64,000 bases of DNA from Flavipsychrobacter sp. (GTDB lineage: Bacteria > Bacteroidota > Bacteroidia > Chitinophagales > Chitinophagaceae), in NCBI GenBank assembly GCA_016786665.1, contig JAEUVZ010000018.1:1-64000 (forward strand), in the 5' to 3' direction. Position 1 is the first letter of the stretch. Each line of letters begins with the position of its first letter. The position numbers and the translations under genes were made by a program. Shown here piece by piece: positions 25,058 through 34,740 of this stretch. Below the pieces are notes generated by a model. That model was given only the letters and a program-made list of their open reading frames with translations, had not been told where the DNA came from and did not search any database.

Positions 25058-26125
25058 CTAGTAAACGTTAATAAAGTTGCCGTCCTTTATCTTGGTCCAG
25101 TTACGGCCAATGTCGTAGGAGCGGTAGATGCCCTTGTTGGTAGTGAGGTACACTACGCGCTTTTCGTCATCATTTTTGTAGCGCTCCAACTTGCCTTTAA
25201 TGCCCCGCACTATGATGCCTGCTTCCAGTCCTTCATTAGCCGGAACCATTACACCCGCCTGCAGGCGGTACAAGCCCTGGTAGTAGGTGCCTACAAACAG
25301 TTCCTCGTTGAACGGTGCGCCCGCGAAAGCAATCTTGGTAGCTGCCGGCAGACCCGCAAACTGCGACCAGTTGCCGCCGCCATTGGTGCTGTACCATACG
25401 CCCAGCGAATCGGAGGAGTCGATGGCGACCAGTACGTTTTTGTAAGCGGCCAGGCTGAAGGACGTACCCACCGCATCGTGCGGGAAGTTATTTACGTCAA
25501 TGAACACTTCGCTCCAGGCATCTCCTTTATTGTCTTTCTTAAAGAGGCGATTGTTGATATCGTCGTAACCGAATATCTCCAGGTTTTGCAGCTGCGCGTA
25601 GGAAGTGATGGATACGGCGCCGGTAATGCCGTTATCGAAGCCGGAAGCCGGCTCTATCTGCCAGGCGGTTGGGTCACCATTTTTCTCGTTGTAGATAACA
25701 CCGTAGCCCTGAGAACCCGCCAGGTAAACACGCTCCTGGTCTTTGGCGTACAGTATAGCCGACTGGTTGTATGCAAACGGGTTCACGTTCAGATTGGTGG
25801 GGCCAAAGGTGCCGCCGCCGTCCATGCTTACGTGCGCGTTCTTCTTCACCCACACTATGTGCGCGGGGCCCGTAACCGCCAGCGCGCGAGACGGATAGCC
25901 ATCTGCGGGGAACACCAGCTTTTTGATCACATCACCATTGTTGGTGTTGTACAGTATACCTGCTGAATCAGAAAAATAAACACTATATGGAGTCTGGAGT
26001 TCGTCTTCGTTGCTTCCCAGGTTATTGTGGCGCTTGTTGCAGGCATTGAACGCCACTGCAGATAGGGCCAACACTGCCAATGTGTAAAACATGTACGGTT
26101 TACGCATCCGGATAGTTTTTTCCAA
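25058..26125 (-). CDS. Beta-propeller (BNR/sortilin-like) lipoprotein
   Basis: This 355-residue protein begins with a lipoprotein signal whose lipobox is AFNAC. The mature protein contains repeated BNR/Asp-box-like units typical of six- or seven-bladed propellers: SMDGGGTFGP, SDSLGVWYSTNGGGNWSQF, RSYDIGRNWTKI. No catalytic residues of sialidases were recognised, so a structural or binding role on the outer membrane is the likelier reading. A second start at 26107 (MRKPYMF) gives a shorter n-region and is equally plausible. A -7-like TATCTTTG box lies at 26145-26152, 19 nt upstream of the longer start. Confidence 0.78.
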   Translation of the reverse strand: MEKTIRMRKPYMFYTLAVLALSAVAFNACNKRHNNLGSNEDELQTPYSVYFSDSAGILYNTNNGDVIKKLVFPADGYPSRALAVTGPAHIVWVKKNAHVSMDGGGTFGPTNLNVNPFAYNQSAILYAKDQERVYLAGSQGYGVIYNEKNGDPTAWQIEPASGFDNGITGAVSITSYAQLQNLEIFGYDDINNRLFKKDNKGDAWSEVFIDVNNFPHDAVGTSFSLAAYKNVLVAIDSSDSLGVWYSTNGGGNWSQFAGLPAATKIAFAGAPFNEELFVGTYYQGLYRLQAGVMVPANEGLEAGIIVRGIKGKLERYKNDDEKRVVYLTTNKGIYRSYDIGRNWTKIKDGNFINVY

Positions 26126-26249
26126 GTTTAAAAATGTTAGTCTTCAAAGATAATCACTTATACAGACAGTTGTATGCCCCGGCAGCGTTTGTTTTTTCGC
26201 TCACCCCATGCAATATCAACTAAATATTAATATTAAATTGCTGAAAAGG

Positions 26250-27926
26250 TTATTTCCCGCCAAACTCTATAGGCAGAACCAACTCCTCGCCTCCTCTCTT
26301 TACCGTTACGGTAGACTTCTCTCCCGGCTGAAACTTGCCCAACGCCTGCATGTAGCTCTGCATGCCCTGTATTTTGTGCTCTCCCAGCTGTATGATGATG
26401 TCCCCGGCCTTTACCCCGGCCAGGGCGGCGGGTTTGCCGTCGGTTACGCCATCGGCCTTTACGCCGCCCTCCTGGTAGGTATAGTCGGGCATAATGCCCA
26501 GCGTTACCTTGAAACGGGTCTTGCCTACTGCCGGCGCCTTAGTGGCAGTGAATGCCGGCTTCGGCTTCCCATCCATCATACCTATCAGCGAGTACACATA
26601 GTTGATAATTTGTATCTCTCCGGGATAATTAATTTTATCCGCATCGTCGCTGGGCTTGTGATAGTCGGAATGCGTACCGGTAAAAAAGAAGAGTACGGGG
26701 ATATTAGCGTTGTAAAAAGAGGTATGGTCGGAGGGGCCTACACCGGCGCTGTCGGTCACTATTTTAAAATTCTTGTTTTCCGTAGCCAGGAACGCCGCCC
26801 AGTCGGGCGAGGTGCCAACGCCCCCCACGGTGAGGGCATGGGTACTATCGTTCAGCCGTCCCACCATGTCCAGGTTTATCATATAGGCTACCCTGCTGCT
26901 GTCTATCCCCAGGTCTTTTACAAAGGCCTTGGAGCCATACAGGCCCAGTTCCTCCCCTGAAAAATTGACGAACATGTAGTTGTAGCCTTTCAGTCCGTTC
27001 TTCTTTATCATATCCGCCAGGGCCAATATGGCGGCTGTTCCGCTGGCATTGTCGTCGGCTCCGTTGTGTATGGCCCTGTCCGTAGCGTGATTGGCGTGCA
27101 GGCTGTTCCCATCTTCGCCATAGCCCAGGTGGTCGTAGTGAGCGCCCAGCACCACGGTGTAGGTGGTATCGTTATCTATGTAGGCTGCTATGTTGTTCCC
27201 GAAGCGATCGGTTCGCTTTACCGCCAGGTTCAGCTCCAGCGGCAGGGTGATGGTGGTACTGTCGGTTATTACCGACATCACGTATTGCTGGTAGGCCTTG
27301 TAGCTGATGAACGCGGCGGGTATCTCGCTCTGCTCTATATCCGACTTACCGTTGAACTCAGGTGCGTATTTACTATCGTAGGGGTCGTAAAACAATATCC
27401 CGGTAGCCGACTCTTTCGCGGCCTTGCCCGCCATCTCGAACGCGGCCTTTTCCCAGTCGAAGTGGGGGTTATCCGCTTCCGCCGAGTCTTTGTAGAGGGG
27501 CAGCAGCCATATGCTGTTCTGCTCCATCACATCGGGGATGATCTCGCTGTAGGCGCGCTTATCGGAGCTGAACGCCATGGGAAAGGCATCCTTGCCTATC
27601 TTCAGGGCGTTATCGCCTATGCGTATGAGGCTGCTGTTGGCCGGTTCTTTATCGCCGTTGAATTTGAAGTGATAGCGATACATGTCTTCCAGGGGGAAAA
27701 TGCCCATTTGCTTGTAGCGCTTCACGATGTAGGCAGCGGCCTTGCGCTCACCTTCGGTGCCTGTGCGCCGTCCTTCCAGCGAATCGGAAGCCAGGTATTC
27801 AATATCCTTCTGGAGCTGCGCCCGCATCTGCTCCGCCTGCCGCCGCTCCGCCTTGCTTTGGGCAATGCCGCTTACTGTCCCCAGGCAGGCACAAACCAAA
27901 ACAGCAGAAAACACGTGGCACTTCAT
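26250..27926 (-). CDS. Secreted M28-family metallopeptidase with PDZ domain
   Basis: This 558-residue protein has a signal peptide (1-22), a helical prodomain-like start (ERRQAEQMRAQLQKDIEYLA, SDSLEGRRTGTEGE), a PA-like insert (about 110-215) and the M28 zinc peptidase core. Metal ligands and catalytic residues are visible in order: GAHYDHLG (His), HNGADDNASG (Asp), FSGEELGLYG (Glu-Glu), INLDMVGR (Asp) and a late THSDYHKPSDD (His). A PDZ domain closes the protein (about 470-558, GGVKADGVTDGKPAALAGVKAGDII). It should be a periplasmic or outer-membrane aminopeptidase. The upstream scpB gene on the same strand is separated by a terminator. Confidence 0.92.
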   Translation of the reverse strand: MKCHVFSAVLVCACLGTVSGIAQSKAERRQAEQMRAQLQKDIEYLASDSLEGRRTGTEGERKAAAYIVKRYKQMGIFPLEDMYRYHFKFNGDKEPANSSLIRIGDNALKIGKDAFPMAFSSDKRAYSEIIPDVMEQNSIWLLPLYKDSAEADNPHFDWEKAAFEMAGKAAKESATGILFYDPYDSKYAPEFNGKSDIEQSEIPAAFISYKAYQQYVMSVITDSTTITLPLELNLAVKRTDRFGNNIAAYIDNDTTYTVVLGAHYDHLGYGEDGNSLHANHATDRAIHNGADDNASGTAAILALADMIKKNGLKGYNYMFVNFSGEELGLYGSKAFVKDLGIDSSRVAYMINLDMVGRLNDSTHALTVGGVGTSPDWAAFLATENKNFKIVTDSAGVGPSDHTSFYNANIPVLFFFTGTHSDYHKPSDDADKINYPGEIQIINYVYSLIGMMDGKPKPAFTATKAPAVGKTRFKVTLGIMPDYTYQEGGVKADGVTDGKPAALAGVKAGDIIIQLGEHKIQGMQSYMQALGKFQPGEKSTVTVKRGGEELVLPIEFGGK

Positions 27927-27978
27927 GGCGGTAAACTGAATTATACCTCTAATTTACACTACTAAACCAAACAGCAAA

Positions 27979-28010
27979 GAAAAAACCCGTTCCTTAACAG
28001 GAAACGGGCT
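27979..28010 (-). terminator. Intrinsic terminator of scpB
   Basis: Read on the minus strand, a GC-rich hairpin (plus-strand arms about 27986-27993 and 28000-28008, one bulged base) is followed directly by six T residues. It lies 22 nt after the scpB stop codon. Confidence 0.8.
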
Positions 28011-28031
28011 CTATATTACTTTCTATCTCTG

Positions 28032-28667
28032 CTATTCCCCTTCGTGAAGGCTGCCTTCGGCACTTACCATCAGCGTTCCGGCATCTTCCGGCACCGCTTC
28101 AATAGCATCTGTAGGTACTACTATTTCCGTATTTACAATGTCTTTCAGCTCCGGCAGGCCTTCCTTATCGTTGATGCCCAGGTAATCCATGAAGTTTTTG
28201 GATGTGGCATAGATGAGTGGTTTCCCTACCGCGTTCTCGTTGCGTCCGGCTATTACTATCAGCTCCTTTTCCAGCAGCTTTTGTATGGAGTAGTCGGCGC
28301 TTACACCGCGAATGTATTCTATTTCCGACTTGCTGATGGGTTGCTTGTAGGCAATGATGGCCAGCGTTTCCATAGCCGCGGTAGAAAGCTTTTTGATATA
28401 CTTGTCCCCGTTCAGCTGAAGTACGGTTTTGTGGTACGCCTTCTTGGTAAGGAACTGGTATCCCCCGCCCGCTTCGCGGAGCTGGAAAGGATAATATTCC
28501 GCATCATATTTCTCGCGTATAGCATCTATGCAGGTGCTGATACGTTCTATTTCTAACGGTAGCTCAAAAGCCTGTCCGAGCATTTCGGTCATTTCTATCT
28601 GCGTTATCGGGCGTTCGCTGGCAAAAATCAGCGCTTCCACGTGCGGCATTAATTGTTCGATATCCAT
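28032..28667 (-). CDS. scpB: Segregation and condensation protein B
   Basis: This 211-residue ScpB is the winged-helix kleisin-associated subunit of the SMC-ScpA-ScpB condensin that organises and segregates the chromosome. Recognisable segments are HVEALIFASERPIT at the N-terminus and LSTAAMETLAIIAYKQPISKSEIEYIRGV, the family's central signature, followed by GRPLIYATS-like GKPLIYATSKNFMDYLGI. The acidic C-terminal tail is normal for the family. It lies downstream of the complex I operon but behind a hairpin and a TACCTTTG box (minus strand, 28786-28793), so it probably has its own promoter. Confidence 0.93.
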   Translation of the reverse strand: MDIEQLMPHVEALIFASERPITQIEMTEMLGQAFELPLEIERISTCIDAIREKYDAEYYPFQLREAGGGYQFLTKKAYHKTVLQLNGDKYIKKLSTAAMETLAIIAYKQPISKSEIEYIRGVSADYSIQKLLEKELIVIAGRNENAVGKPLIYATSKNFMDYLGINDKEGLPELKDIVNTEIVVPTDAIEAVPEDAGTLMVSAEGSLHEGE

Positions 28668-28817
28668 GCTTGCTTCATTTTCAGGTACACATCGAAAGTA
28701 GTGCAGTAGCCTAACTTATCGGGGAAAAGTAATTCACAGCTGTGAGTAAGTTTTAGGCCTTACCCGGAGCGGTTTTACCATAGCGCAAAGGTACGGAATA
28801 CGCAGGGGCTAAATACG

Positions 28818-28845
28818 GCAAAGGGCCGCCGAAGCCGCCCTTTGC
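28818..28845 (-). terminator. Hairpin at the end of the nuo operon
   Basis: A 12-bp stem with one mismatch closes a UUCG-type tetraloop (minus strand), arms 28818-28829 and 28834-28845. It lies 19 nt past the nuoN stop. No T-run follows, so it may be a weak terminator or an mRNA 3'-end stabiliser. Confidence 0.55.
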
Positions 28846-28864
28846 ACCCGAAAACTATCTTCTT

Positions 28865-30244
28865 TTAAATGAACTTTAACAGCAGTCCCGGCGCAACGCC
28901 CAGTAATATTACCAGTGCCGCCGTAGCTACCAGCACCAGGCGGTCGCCAGCGGTAACGGGGCTGCTCATTTCGGGGCTACCCTGCTTGAAGTACATAGCT
29001 ATAATAACCCGGAAATAATAGTACACACTAATAGCCGCCATCAGCAGGGCGAATATCACCAGCCAAAGCACCTGCCCCTGCTCTACCGCGGCGGTGAGCA
29101 TGAAGTATTTGGCCATGAAGCCTCCGGTAAGCGGTATGCCGGCCAGCGACAGCAGGAATATCGTCATAACAAACGCCAGCAGCGGCTCCCTTTTCGCCAG
29201 GCCGTTGAAGCCATCGTACGTGAAATCTTTCAGCTTCATCAGCACGGCAAACACCCCCATGGTGGCTACGGTATAAGATACCGCGTAAATGATAAGGCCC
29301 TGCCAGGATGTAGCGCTGATGGAAAGCACCGCAAACAGCATGAAGCCGGCCTGCGCAATGGACGAATAGGCCATCATGCGCTTTACGCTCTGCTGGAAGA
29401 CGGCAGTAACATTGCCCACCAGCAATGTGGCGGCCGTTATCACGGCTATAATCATAGTCCAGTGGCCGCTGAGCGAATTGAACGAAATATGGAACAATTT
29501 AATGAAGGCTATAAAGGCCGCCGCTTTCACCACCGTAGACATGAAAGCGGTGAAGGGCGTAGGCGAGCCATCGTACACGTCGGGTGTCCACATGTGCATC
29601 GGCGCGGCAGATACCTTGAACGCAAACGCAATGATGAGGAAAATAATACCACAAAGCGCCATTGGGTTGAGGCTATCGGCCTGCAGGAAGGTGAAGCGGG
29701 CAATATCGAACGTGCCTGACGCGCCATACAGGAGGGTGATACCCATAAGGAGAATACCCGTAGTAAAAGCACCCATCAGGAAATACTTGAGGGAGGCCTC
29801 GCTGCTCTTCAGATTCTTTTTGTCGCTGCCCGCCAGTATGTATTGCGGAATGGAAATAATCTCGATACCCAGGAACAGGACCAGCATATTGCTATAGCCG
29901 GAAAGCATATACAAGCCCACCAACATAAAACTCATCAGGGCGAAATAATCGGATACGTGAATGCCCACCTTCTGTATCTCCCTGCCCGATAGCATCACGT
30001 AGAGCACGGTACAGGCAGTCATCAGCGTGTTGAACCATACGGAGTAGCGGTCTATGCGGAGCATATTGTTGAAGAAGGCCTGTGGCTGGTTGGCATCCAG
30101 CGTGGAGAGCTCCCAGATATTGACGCCCAGCAGCAAAAAGAAAAGTATAGCGGCTAAAGTGGCAATACCTTTCTTTTCCTTTACCAGTATACCGGTAAAC
30201 ATTAAGACAACTCCTATTATCGTTGCAGCAATGATTGCTTTCAT
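28865..30244 (-). CDS. nuoN: NADH-quinone oxidoreductase subunit N
   Basis: This 459-residue antiporter-like membrane subunit of complex I has about fourteen hydrophobic segments. The Mrp-antiporter-type core is recognisable, including FLGIEIISIPQYILAG, the lysine-bearing helices (KSSEASLKYFLMG; AFAFKVSAAPMHMWTPDVY) and AGIPLTGGFMAKYF. It takes part in proton pumping coupled to quinone reduction. It is the last gene of the operon. The gap between it and nuoM (110 nt) holds a palindromic repeat, arms AACCGGG/CCCGGTT. Confidence 0.97.
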   Translation of the reverse strand: MKAIIAATIIGVVLMFTGILVKEKKGIATLAAILFFLLLGVNIWELSTLDANQPQAFFNNMLRIDRYSVWFNTLMTACTVLYVMLSGREIQKVGIHVSDYFALMSFMLVGLYMLSGYSNMLVLFLGIEIISIPQYILAGSDKKNLKSSEASLKYFLMGAFTTGILLMGITLLYGASGTFDIARFTFLQADSLNPMALCGIIFLIIAFAFKVSAAPMHMWTPDVYDGSPTPFTAFMSTVVKAAAFIAFIKLFHISFNSLSGHWTMIIAVITAATLLVGNVTAVFQQSVKRMMAYSSIAQAGFMLFAVLSISATSWQGLIIYAVSYTVATMGVFAVLMKLKDFTYDGFNGLAKREPLLAFVMTIFLLSLAGIPLTGGFMAKYFMLTAAVEQGQVLWLVIFALLMAAISVYYYFRVIIAMYFKQGSPEMSSPVTAGDRLVLVATAALVILLGVAPGLLLKFI

Positions 30245-30256
30245 ATCATTTTTTTG

Positions 30257-30293
30257 AACCGGGATTCGCAGGATTATTACGATTAACCCGGTT
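30257..30293. repeat. Interspersed palindromic repeat between nuoM and nuoN
   Basis: Inverted arms of 7 bp (30257-30263 and 30287-30293) flank an interior of the GGATT.CGCAGGATTATTACG type. Similar GGATTCACAGGATTA-like short repeats are scattered in many Bacteroidota genomes. It lies directly upstream of the nuoN start. Confidence 0.6.
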
Positions 30294-30354
30294 TCTTTTA
30301 TTATTAATTATCAGCCGACCGTTTATCCTGTCAACCTATTAACCTTTCCACTTA

Positions 30355-31788
30355 CTAAGGCGTTACCACCCCTGCTACAGCCGCAGTCATATCCAGCAAT
30401 GGCTTAGGGTATACCCCCAGTACGAGTATCAGGGCTATAATTACCGCGAGCCCTACATATTCGTTGGCACTGATGTCCTTTTGGTGTACCATAGGCGCTA
30501 CTTCGCCGTAGGCCGCCTTCTGCACCATGTTCAAGGTATATACCGCGCCTAGTATGATGCCCAGGCCCGCCACTATCATAAACGTCATAGCATAAGGCGA
30601 TGTGCCGCTGAACAGGCCGTTGAAGAGCATGAACTCCCCTATGAAACCATTGGTGAGCGGCAGCGCGATATTGGCCAGCGAGATAATTACCAAAGCGATG
30701 GCCATTTTGGGTGCGGATGTTGCCATGCCGCCCATCTTTGTCATATCGCGGGTACCCCAGCGGTTTTCTATCATGCTTACTATGAGCCACATGCCGGTGA
30801 TATTGATGCCGTGGTTAAACATCTGCACCATAATGCCGTGTGTGCCTACCGCACTGCCGGAGAAGGCCACCGCGCTCATTAGGCCCATGTGGGCTATGGA
30901 AGAATAGGCCACCAGGCGCTTAATATCGGTCTGCACAATAGCCAGCAGTGACGCATAAACGATACCGATGACAGACAGGGTAACGACTACGTCGGACCAG
31001 TAAGCAACACCCTGTGGCAGCACCGGCAGCAGCCAGCGGAGCACAGCAAACAAGCCCATCTTTACCATCAGCGCACTGAGGATAATGGTAACGGGAGTAG
31101 GTGACTGCTCGTAGGTATCGGGCTGCCAGGTATGGAAAGGGAAAATGGGCATCTTGATAGCAAAGGCTATGAAGATGAGCCAGAAGAGCCACTGCTGTGT
31201 AGTAGGGTCGAGCGAAGCCCCTGCCGCTTTGATGCTGGCCAGGGAGTATGCATCGGCACCTGTTGTCTGGAGCGAAAGTATAATGAGCGCCGCCAGCAAC
31301 ATCAGACTACCGAGGAAGGTATAAATGAAGAACTTGAATGTAACGGGCACGCGCTTCTCGCCACCCCACTTAGAGCACAGGAAGTATACAGGTATGAGCG
31401 CCAGCTCCCAGAAAATGTAGAATACAAACGCATCCGATGCCAGGAATACCCCCATAAGGCCCGCCTGCGACAACATCATTAATGCATAAAAGGAATGGGC
31501 ATTCTCTACCTCTTTGTTCCAGTTGGCCACTATTACCACCGGCAATACAATAGCGGTGAGGAGGCAAAGCATACCGCTCATGCCGTCTGCCGCCAGGCTG
31601 AAACTGGTGCCGATGCGTGGTATCCAGGGTACACTGAAGGAATCTACCCCGTTCATGCTCACCATTATTGCCACTACCAGCGTGGCCAGCGAACCCGCCA
31701 ACGACAAGCCCTTAGCAGCGCCGCCACTCATTGCAAAGCTCAGAACGCCTGCCAGCAAGGGAATTAATATGAGTAAAGTCAAGATCAT
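30355..31788 (-). CDS. nuoM: NADH-quinone oxidoreductase subunit M
   Basis: This 477-residue proton-pumping antiporter-like subunit has about fourteen membrane helices with the typical pieces FYIFWELALIPVYFL, FIAFAIKMPIFPFHTWQPDTY and AYSSIAHMGLMS, including the conserved Glu and Lys in the membrane. I took the ATG at 31788 because the frame further upstream offers only a TTG at 31800. It follows nuoL with a 31-nt gap. Confidence 0.97.
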   Translation of the reverse strand: MILTLLILIPLLAGVLSFAMSGGAAKGLSLAGSLATLVVAIMVSMNGVDSFSVPWIPRIGTSFSLAADGMSGMLCLLTAIVLPVVIVANWNKEVENAHSFYALMMLSQAGLMGVFLASDAFVFYIFWELALIPVYFLCSKWGGEKRVPVTFKFFIYTFLGSLMLLAALIILSLQTTGADAYSLASIKAAGASLDPTTQQWLFWLIFIAFAIKMPIFPFHTWQPDTYEQSPTPVTIILSALMVKMGLFAVLRWLLPVLPQGVAYWSDVVVTLSVIGIVYASLLAIVQTDIKRLVAYSSIAHMGLMSAVAFSGSAVGTHGIMVQMFNHGINITGMWLIVSMIENRWGTRDMTKMGGMATSAPKMAIALVIISLANIALPLTNGFIGEFMLFNGLFSGTSPYAMTFMIVAGLGIILGAVYTLNMVQKAAYGEVAPMVHQKDISANEYVGLAVIIALILVLGVYPKPLLDMTAAVAGVVTP

Positions 31789-31819
31789 AATGCTCTGCAA
31801 TATTTGCTATTGCCCCTAA

Positions 31820-33706
31820 TTAGTTTGTCAATATAAAGCTGAATGCGAACAACGCCACCATACCCAATACCATCACAAAAATGTAAAAGCCGACCTGTCC
31901 CGACTGCATCAGCCGAAGGCGGTCGCCGCCCCAGCGCACTGTTTTCCCCACACCGTTCACCAGGCCGTCAATACCGGCTCGCTCCACGAACTTGTCGGAA
32001 AAACGGGAAAGCGCGGCCATCGGGCGAACGATAACGGCATCGTACAGTTCATCTATATACCATTTATTTTCCAGCACTTTGGCAATACCCGTGTTGGGCG
32101 CAAAGCTTGCTTTCTTTGTTACGTTATACGCTACGGCAATCATTACCAGCACCAGGCTCACCGATATGCCCATCAGCATCCACTCGGTCTCGTGCGACAG
32201 GTGATGCGCCCCTATGTTGCTTACTACCGGGCTCAGGTAAGTAGCCAGTGTATGGTGCTCGCTTATAACGGCAGGCAACCCTACATAGCCACCGGCTATG
32301 GAAAGGAGCGCCAGTACCACGAGGGGAATGGTGATAGCCGCAGGGCTCTCGTGCAGGTGATGCTCCTGCTCGTGCGTGCCGCGGAACTTGCCCCGGAACG
32401 TAAGGAAATAGAGCCGGAACATATAGAATGCCGTCATTAAGGCACCGGCCAGCGCCAGCGCGAACAGCACGGGGCTGTGCCCGTAAACGGCCGCGAGTAT
32501 CTCGTCTTTGGAGAAGAAGCCGGCGAAACCGGGGATGCCCGCAATGGCCAGGCAGCCAATGAGGAATGTACCCTGCGTGATGGCCATGTGCTTGCCCAGC
32601 CCACCCATCTTGCGGATGTCCTGCTCGCCTCCCATAGCGTGTATCACACTACCCGAGCCGAGGAACAACAGCGCCTTGAAGAACGCATGGGTCATAACGT
32701 GGAAAACAGCCGTGGTATATGCGCCAACGCCTATTGCCAGGAACATGAAGCCCAACTGGCTCACCGTAGAGTAGGCCAGCACTTTTTTAATGTCGTATTG
32801 CTTAATAGCTATAGTAGCTGCCAGCAGCGCTGTAGCCAGCCCTATGATGGCTATGAAATCGAGAATGGCGGGAGCGAGGTTGTAGAGGGCATTGCTGCGG
32901 GCTATCATATATATACCCGCAGTAACCATGGTAGCGGCGTGTATGAGTGCCGATACCGGCGTAGGGCCGGCCATCGCATCGGGCAGCCAGGTGTACAGGG
33001 GTATCTGGGCACTTTTACCCATAGCCCCTATAAAGAAGCAAAGCGCTATCCAGTTGTAGGTGCTGCCGGCCACCTGGGTAGTGGGCAGTGCATTGAAAAA
33101 CTCCTGGTAAGACAAGGTGCCAAAGTTCAACAGTACCAGCAGCATCCCTACCAGGAAGCCGAGGTCGCCTATGCGGTTCATCACGAATGCCTTTTTGGCG
33201 GCATTGGTGTAGTCGCGGTTCTTAAACCAGAAGCCAATGAGCAGGTAAGAGCAGAGCCCTACACCCTCCCAGCCAATGAACATGATGAGGTAGTTGGAAC
33301 CGAGCACCAGCAGCAGCATGGAGAACACGAACAAGTTGAGGTAGGCGAAATACTTCACCATCCCTTCGTCTTCGTGCATGTAAGAGGTAGAATATACGTG
33401 AATGAGGAAGCCTACGCCGGTAATAATCAGCAGGAAGAGCGATGATAACGCATCTACCTGGAAGCTGAAGGGGATATTCAGCGAGCCGGACTGTATGAAG
33501 CTGAACAACTCCACCGGGGGCAACACCGTACCTTCCGGAAGGCTCTTTACCTCAAAGAAGATACCCAGCGATACGCAGAAAGAAGCCAGCACGGCCAGGC
33601 TGCCAATAATACCACCCGCCGACTTCGGCATCTTTTTCCAGAATATGCCGTTGATAAGAAAACCTATCAGCGGGAAAAGCGGCACTAAGTAAACTAAGTT
33701 GGTCAT
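31820..33706 (-). CDS. nuoL: NADH-quinone oxidoreductase subunit L
   Basis: This 628-residue subunit is the largest antiporter-like subunit of complex I and carries the long lateral helix. Motifs include FIGWEGVGLCSYLLIGFW, LPDAMAGPTPVSALIHAATM, AYSTVSQLGFMF and HAFFKALLFL, all typical of NuoL. About sixteen hydrophobic segments are visible, and the final helix (FVMVLGMVALFAFSFI) ends the protein as expected. The start codon is preceded within 5 nt by the palindromic CCCCTAAGGGGG module described separately. Confidence 0.97.
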   Translation of the reverse strand: MTNLVYLVPLFPLIGFLINGIFWKKMPKSAGGIIGSLAVLASFCVSLGIFFEVKSLPEGTVLPPVELFSFIQSGSLNIPFSFQVDALSSLFLLIITGVGFLIHVYSTSYMHEDEGMVKYFAYLNLFVFSMLLLVLGSNYLIMFIGWEGVGLCSYLLIGFWFKNRDYTNAAKKAFVMNRIGDLGFLVGMLLVLLNFGTLSYQEFFNALPTTQVAGSTYNWIALCFFIGAMGKSAQIPLYTWLPDAMAGPTPVSALIHAATMVTAGIYMIARSNALYNLAPAILDFIAIIGLATALLAATIAIKQYDIKKVLAYSTVSQLGFMFLAIGVGAYTTAVFHVMTHAFFKALLFLGSGSVIHAMGGEQDIRKMGGLGKHMAITQGTFLIGCLAIAGIPGFAGFFSKDEILAAVYGHSPVLFALALAGALMTAFYMFRLYFLTFRGKFRGTHEQEHHLHESPAAITIPLVVLALLSIAGGYVGLPAVISEHHTLATYLSPVVSNIGAHHLSHETEWMLMGISVSLVLVMIAVAYNVTKKASFAPNTGIAKVLENKWYIDELYDAVIVRPMAALSRFSDKFVERAGIDGLVNGVGKTVRWGGDRLRLMQSGQVGFYIFVMVLGMVALFAFSFILTN

Positions 33707-33762
33707 ATTTACCCCAAACCCCTAAGGGGGCTTTTTACCCTAAATCCCTACAGGGACTTTCG
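33707..33762. repeat. Palindromic modules upstream of nuoL
   Basis: Two short palindromes in series: CCCCTAAGGGGG (33719-33730), whose minus-strand side ends TTTGGGGTAAAT-ATG at the nuoL start, and a TCCCTACAGGGA unit (about 33744-33755). They belong to the same family as those before nuoC, nuoD, nuoF and nuoK. Confidence 0.7.
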
Positions 33763-33822
33763 GATGATTTATAAACAAATATCTATCTACCCGGCTCTGT
33801 CCCCCACCAGGGGACCAAGGGG

Positions 33823-34122
33823 TTAGTGTTTTAATCTATTTAAAATATTGATGTCAACGGAATGTACCTTACGGTACATCATCACTATCACAGCCAGCCC
33901 TACGGCTACCTCTGCCGCTGCCACCACCATTATAAAGAATACAAATATCTGCGCGGCCGCATCTGCGTACATCTTGGAGAACGCAACCAACAGCAGGTTC
34001 ACGGCATTGAGCATCAGCTCTATGCACATGAATATTATAATTGCGTTGCGGCGCATGAGGGCACCCATAATGCCGATGCAAAACAGCAACATGCTCAGGA
34101 ATAAATAATGTTGTATTGGCAT
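33823..34122 (-). CDS. nuoK: NADH-quinone oxidoreductase subunit K
   Basis: This 99-residue subunit has three membrane helices: [36 protein letters not shown] (with the conserved intramembrane Glu) and [23 protein letters not shown] (second conserved Glu). These two glutamates are part of the proton path. The frame extends to a TTG at 34131, but the ATG at 34122 begins the conserved MPIQHYL. Confidence 0.97.
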   Translation of the reverse strand: MPIQHYLFLSMLLFCIGIMGALMRRNAIIIFMCIELMLNAVNLLLVAFSKMYADAAAQIFVFFIMVVAAAEVAVGLAVIVMMYRKVHSVDINILNRLKH

Positions 34123-34151
34123 ATACCCCAATCCGCCGCAGCGGAGCTTTA
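34123..34151. repeat. Palindromic module upstream of nuoK
   Basis: TCCGC-CGCA-GCGGA (34132-34145) followed, on the minus strand, by TTGGGGTAT and the nuoK ATG. It matches the modules before nuoD and nuoF almost base for base. Confidence 0.75.
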
Positions 34152-34239
34152 TTTTACCTTAAATCCCTACCGGGGACTATCAGGCAGTTAACAATTATAT
34201 TTCGACCCTTCCTTGTTCCCATTCCGGGAGTGGAGCGGG

Positions 34240-34734
34240 TTACTCTTTCTTACCTATTACTATAGCACCTATCATTGCACTCAGGAACAGCACGCTGCTT
34301 ATCTCAAAAGGCAATACATACTGCGTAAACAGCACCTTACCGAGGTTCTTAATAAGTCCTATATCAGTAGTTGTATGGTCTACCGCCGTGCCCCCTACGG
34401 TGCGCATAGCCGCCAGCACTACCAGGAACAAGATGCCGCCGGAAATGACTCCGGCAAACTGTATCAGCCTGTTTTTCTGGGGTTCGGTATCGGCATTGAG
34501 ATTCATCAACATGATAACGAACAGGAACAGCACCATGATGGCGCCGGCATACACGATAATGTTTACGATACCGAGGAACTGCGCATTGAGCAATATATAA
34601 TGCCCGGATATGGCAAAGAACGTAGCAATGAGGAACAGCACGCTGCTGATGGGATTGCGACTAAGAATAACTCCTAGTGCGCAAACTATCGCCATTACCG
34701 TAAGGAACCAGAATAATGCTTCTTGAATAACCAT
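34240..34734 (-). CDS. nuoJ: NADH-quinone oxidoreductase subunit J
   Basis: This 164-residue membrane subunit has five helices; the third carries the family signature IVYAGAIMVLFLFVIMLMNL with the pi-bulge Tyr/Gly region. NuoJ sits beside NuoK and NuoH in the membrane arm. It starts 6 nt after the nuoI stop and is very probably translated from the same message. Confidence 0.96.
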   Translation of the reverse strand: MVIQEALFWFLTVMAIVCALGVILSRNPISSVLFLIATFFAISGHYILLNAQFLGIVNIIVYAGAIMVLFLFVIMLMNLNADTEPQKNRLIQFAGVISGGILFLVVLAAMRTVGGTAVDHTTTDIGLIKNLGKVLFTQYVLPFEISSVLFLSAMIGAIVIGKKE

Positions 34735-34740
34735 TTTCTA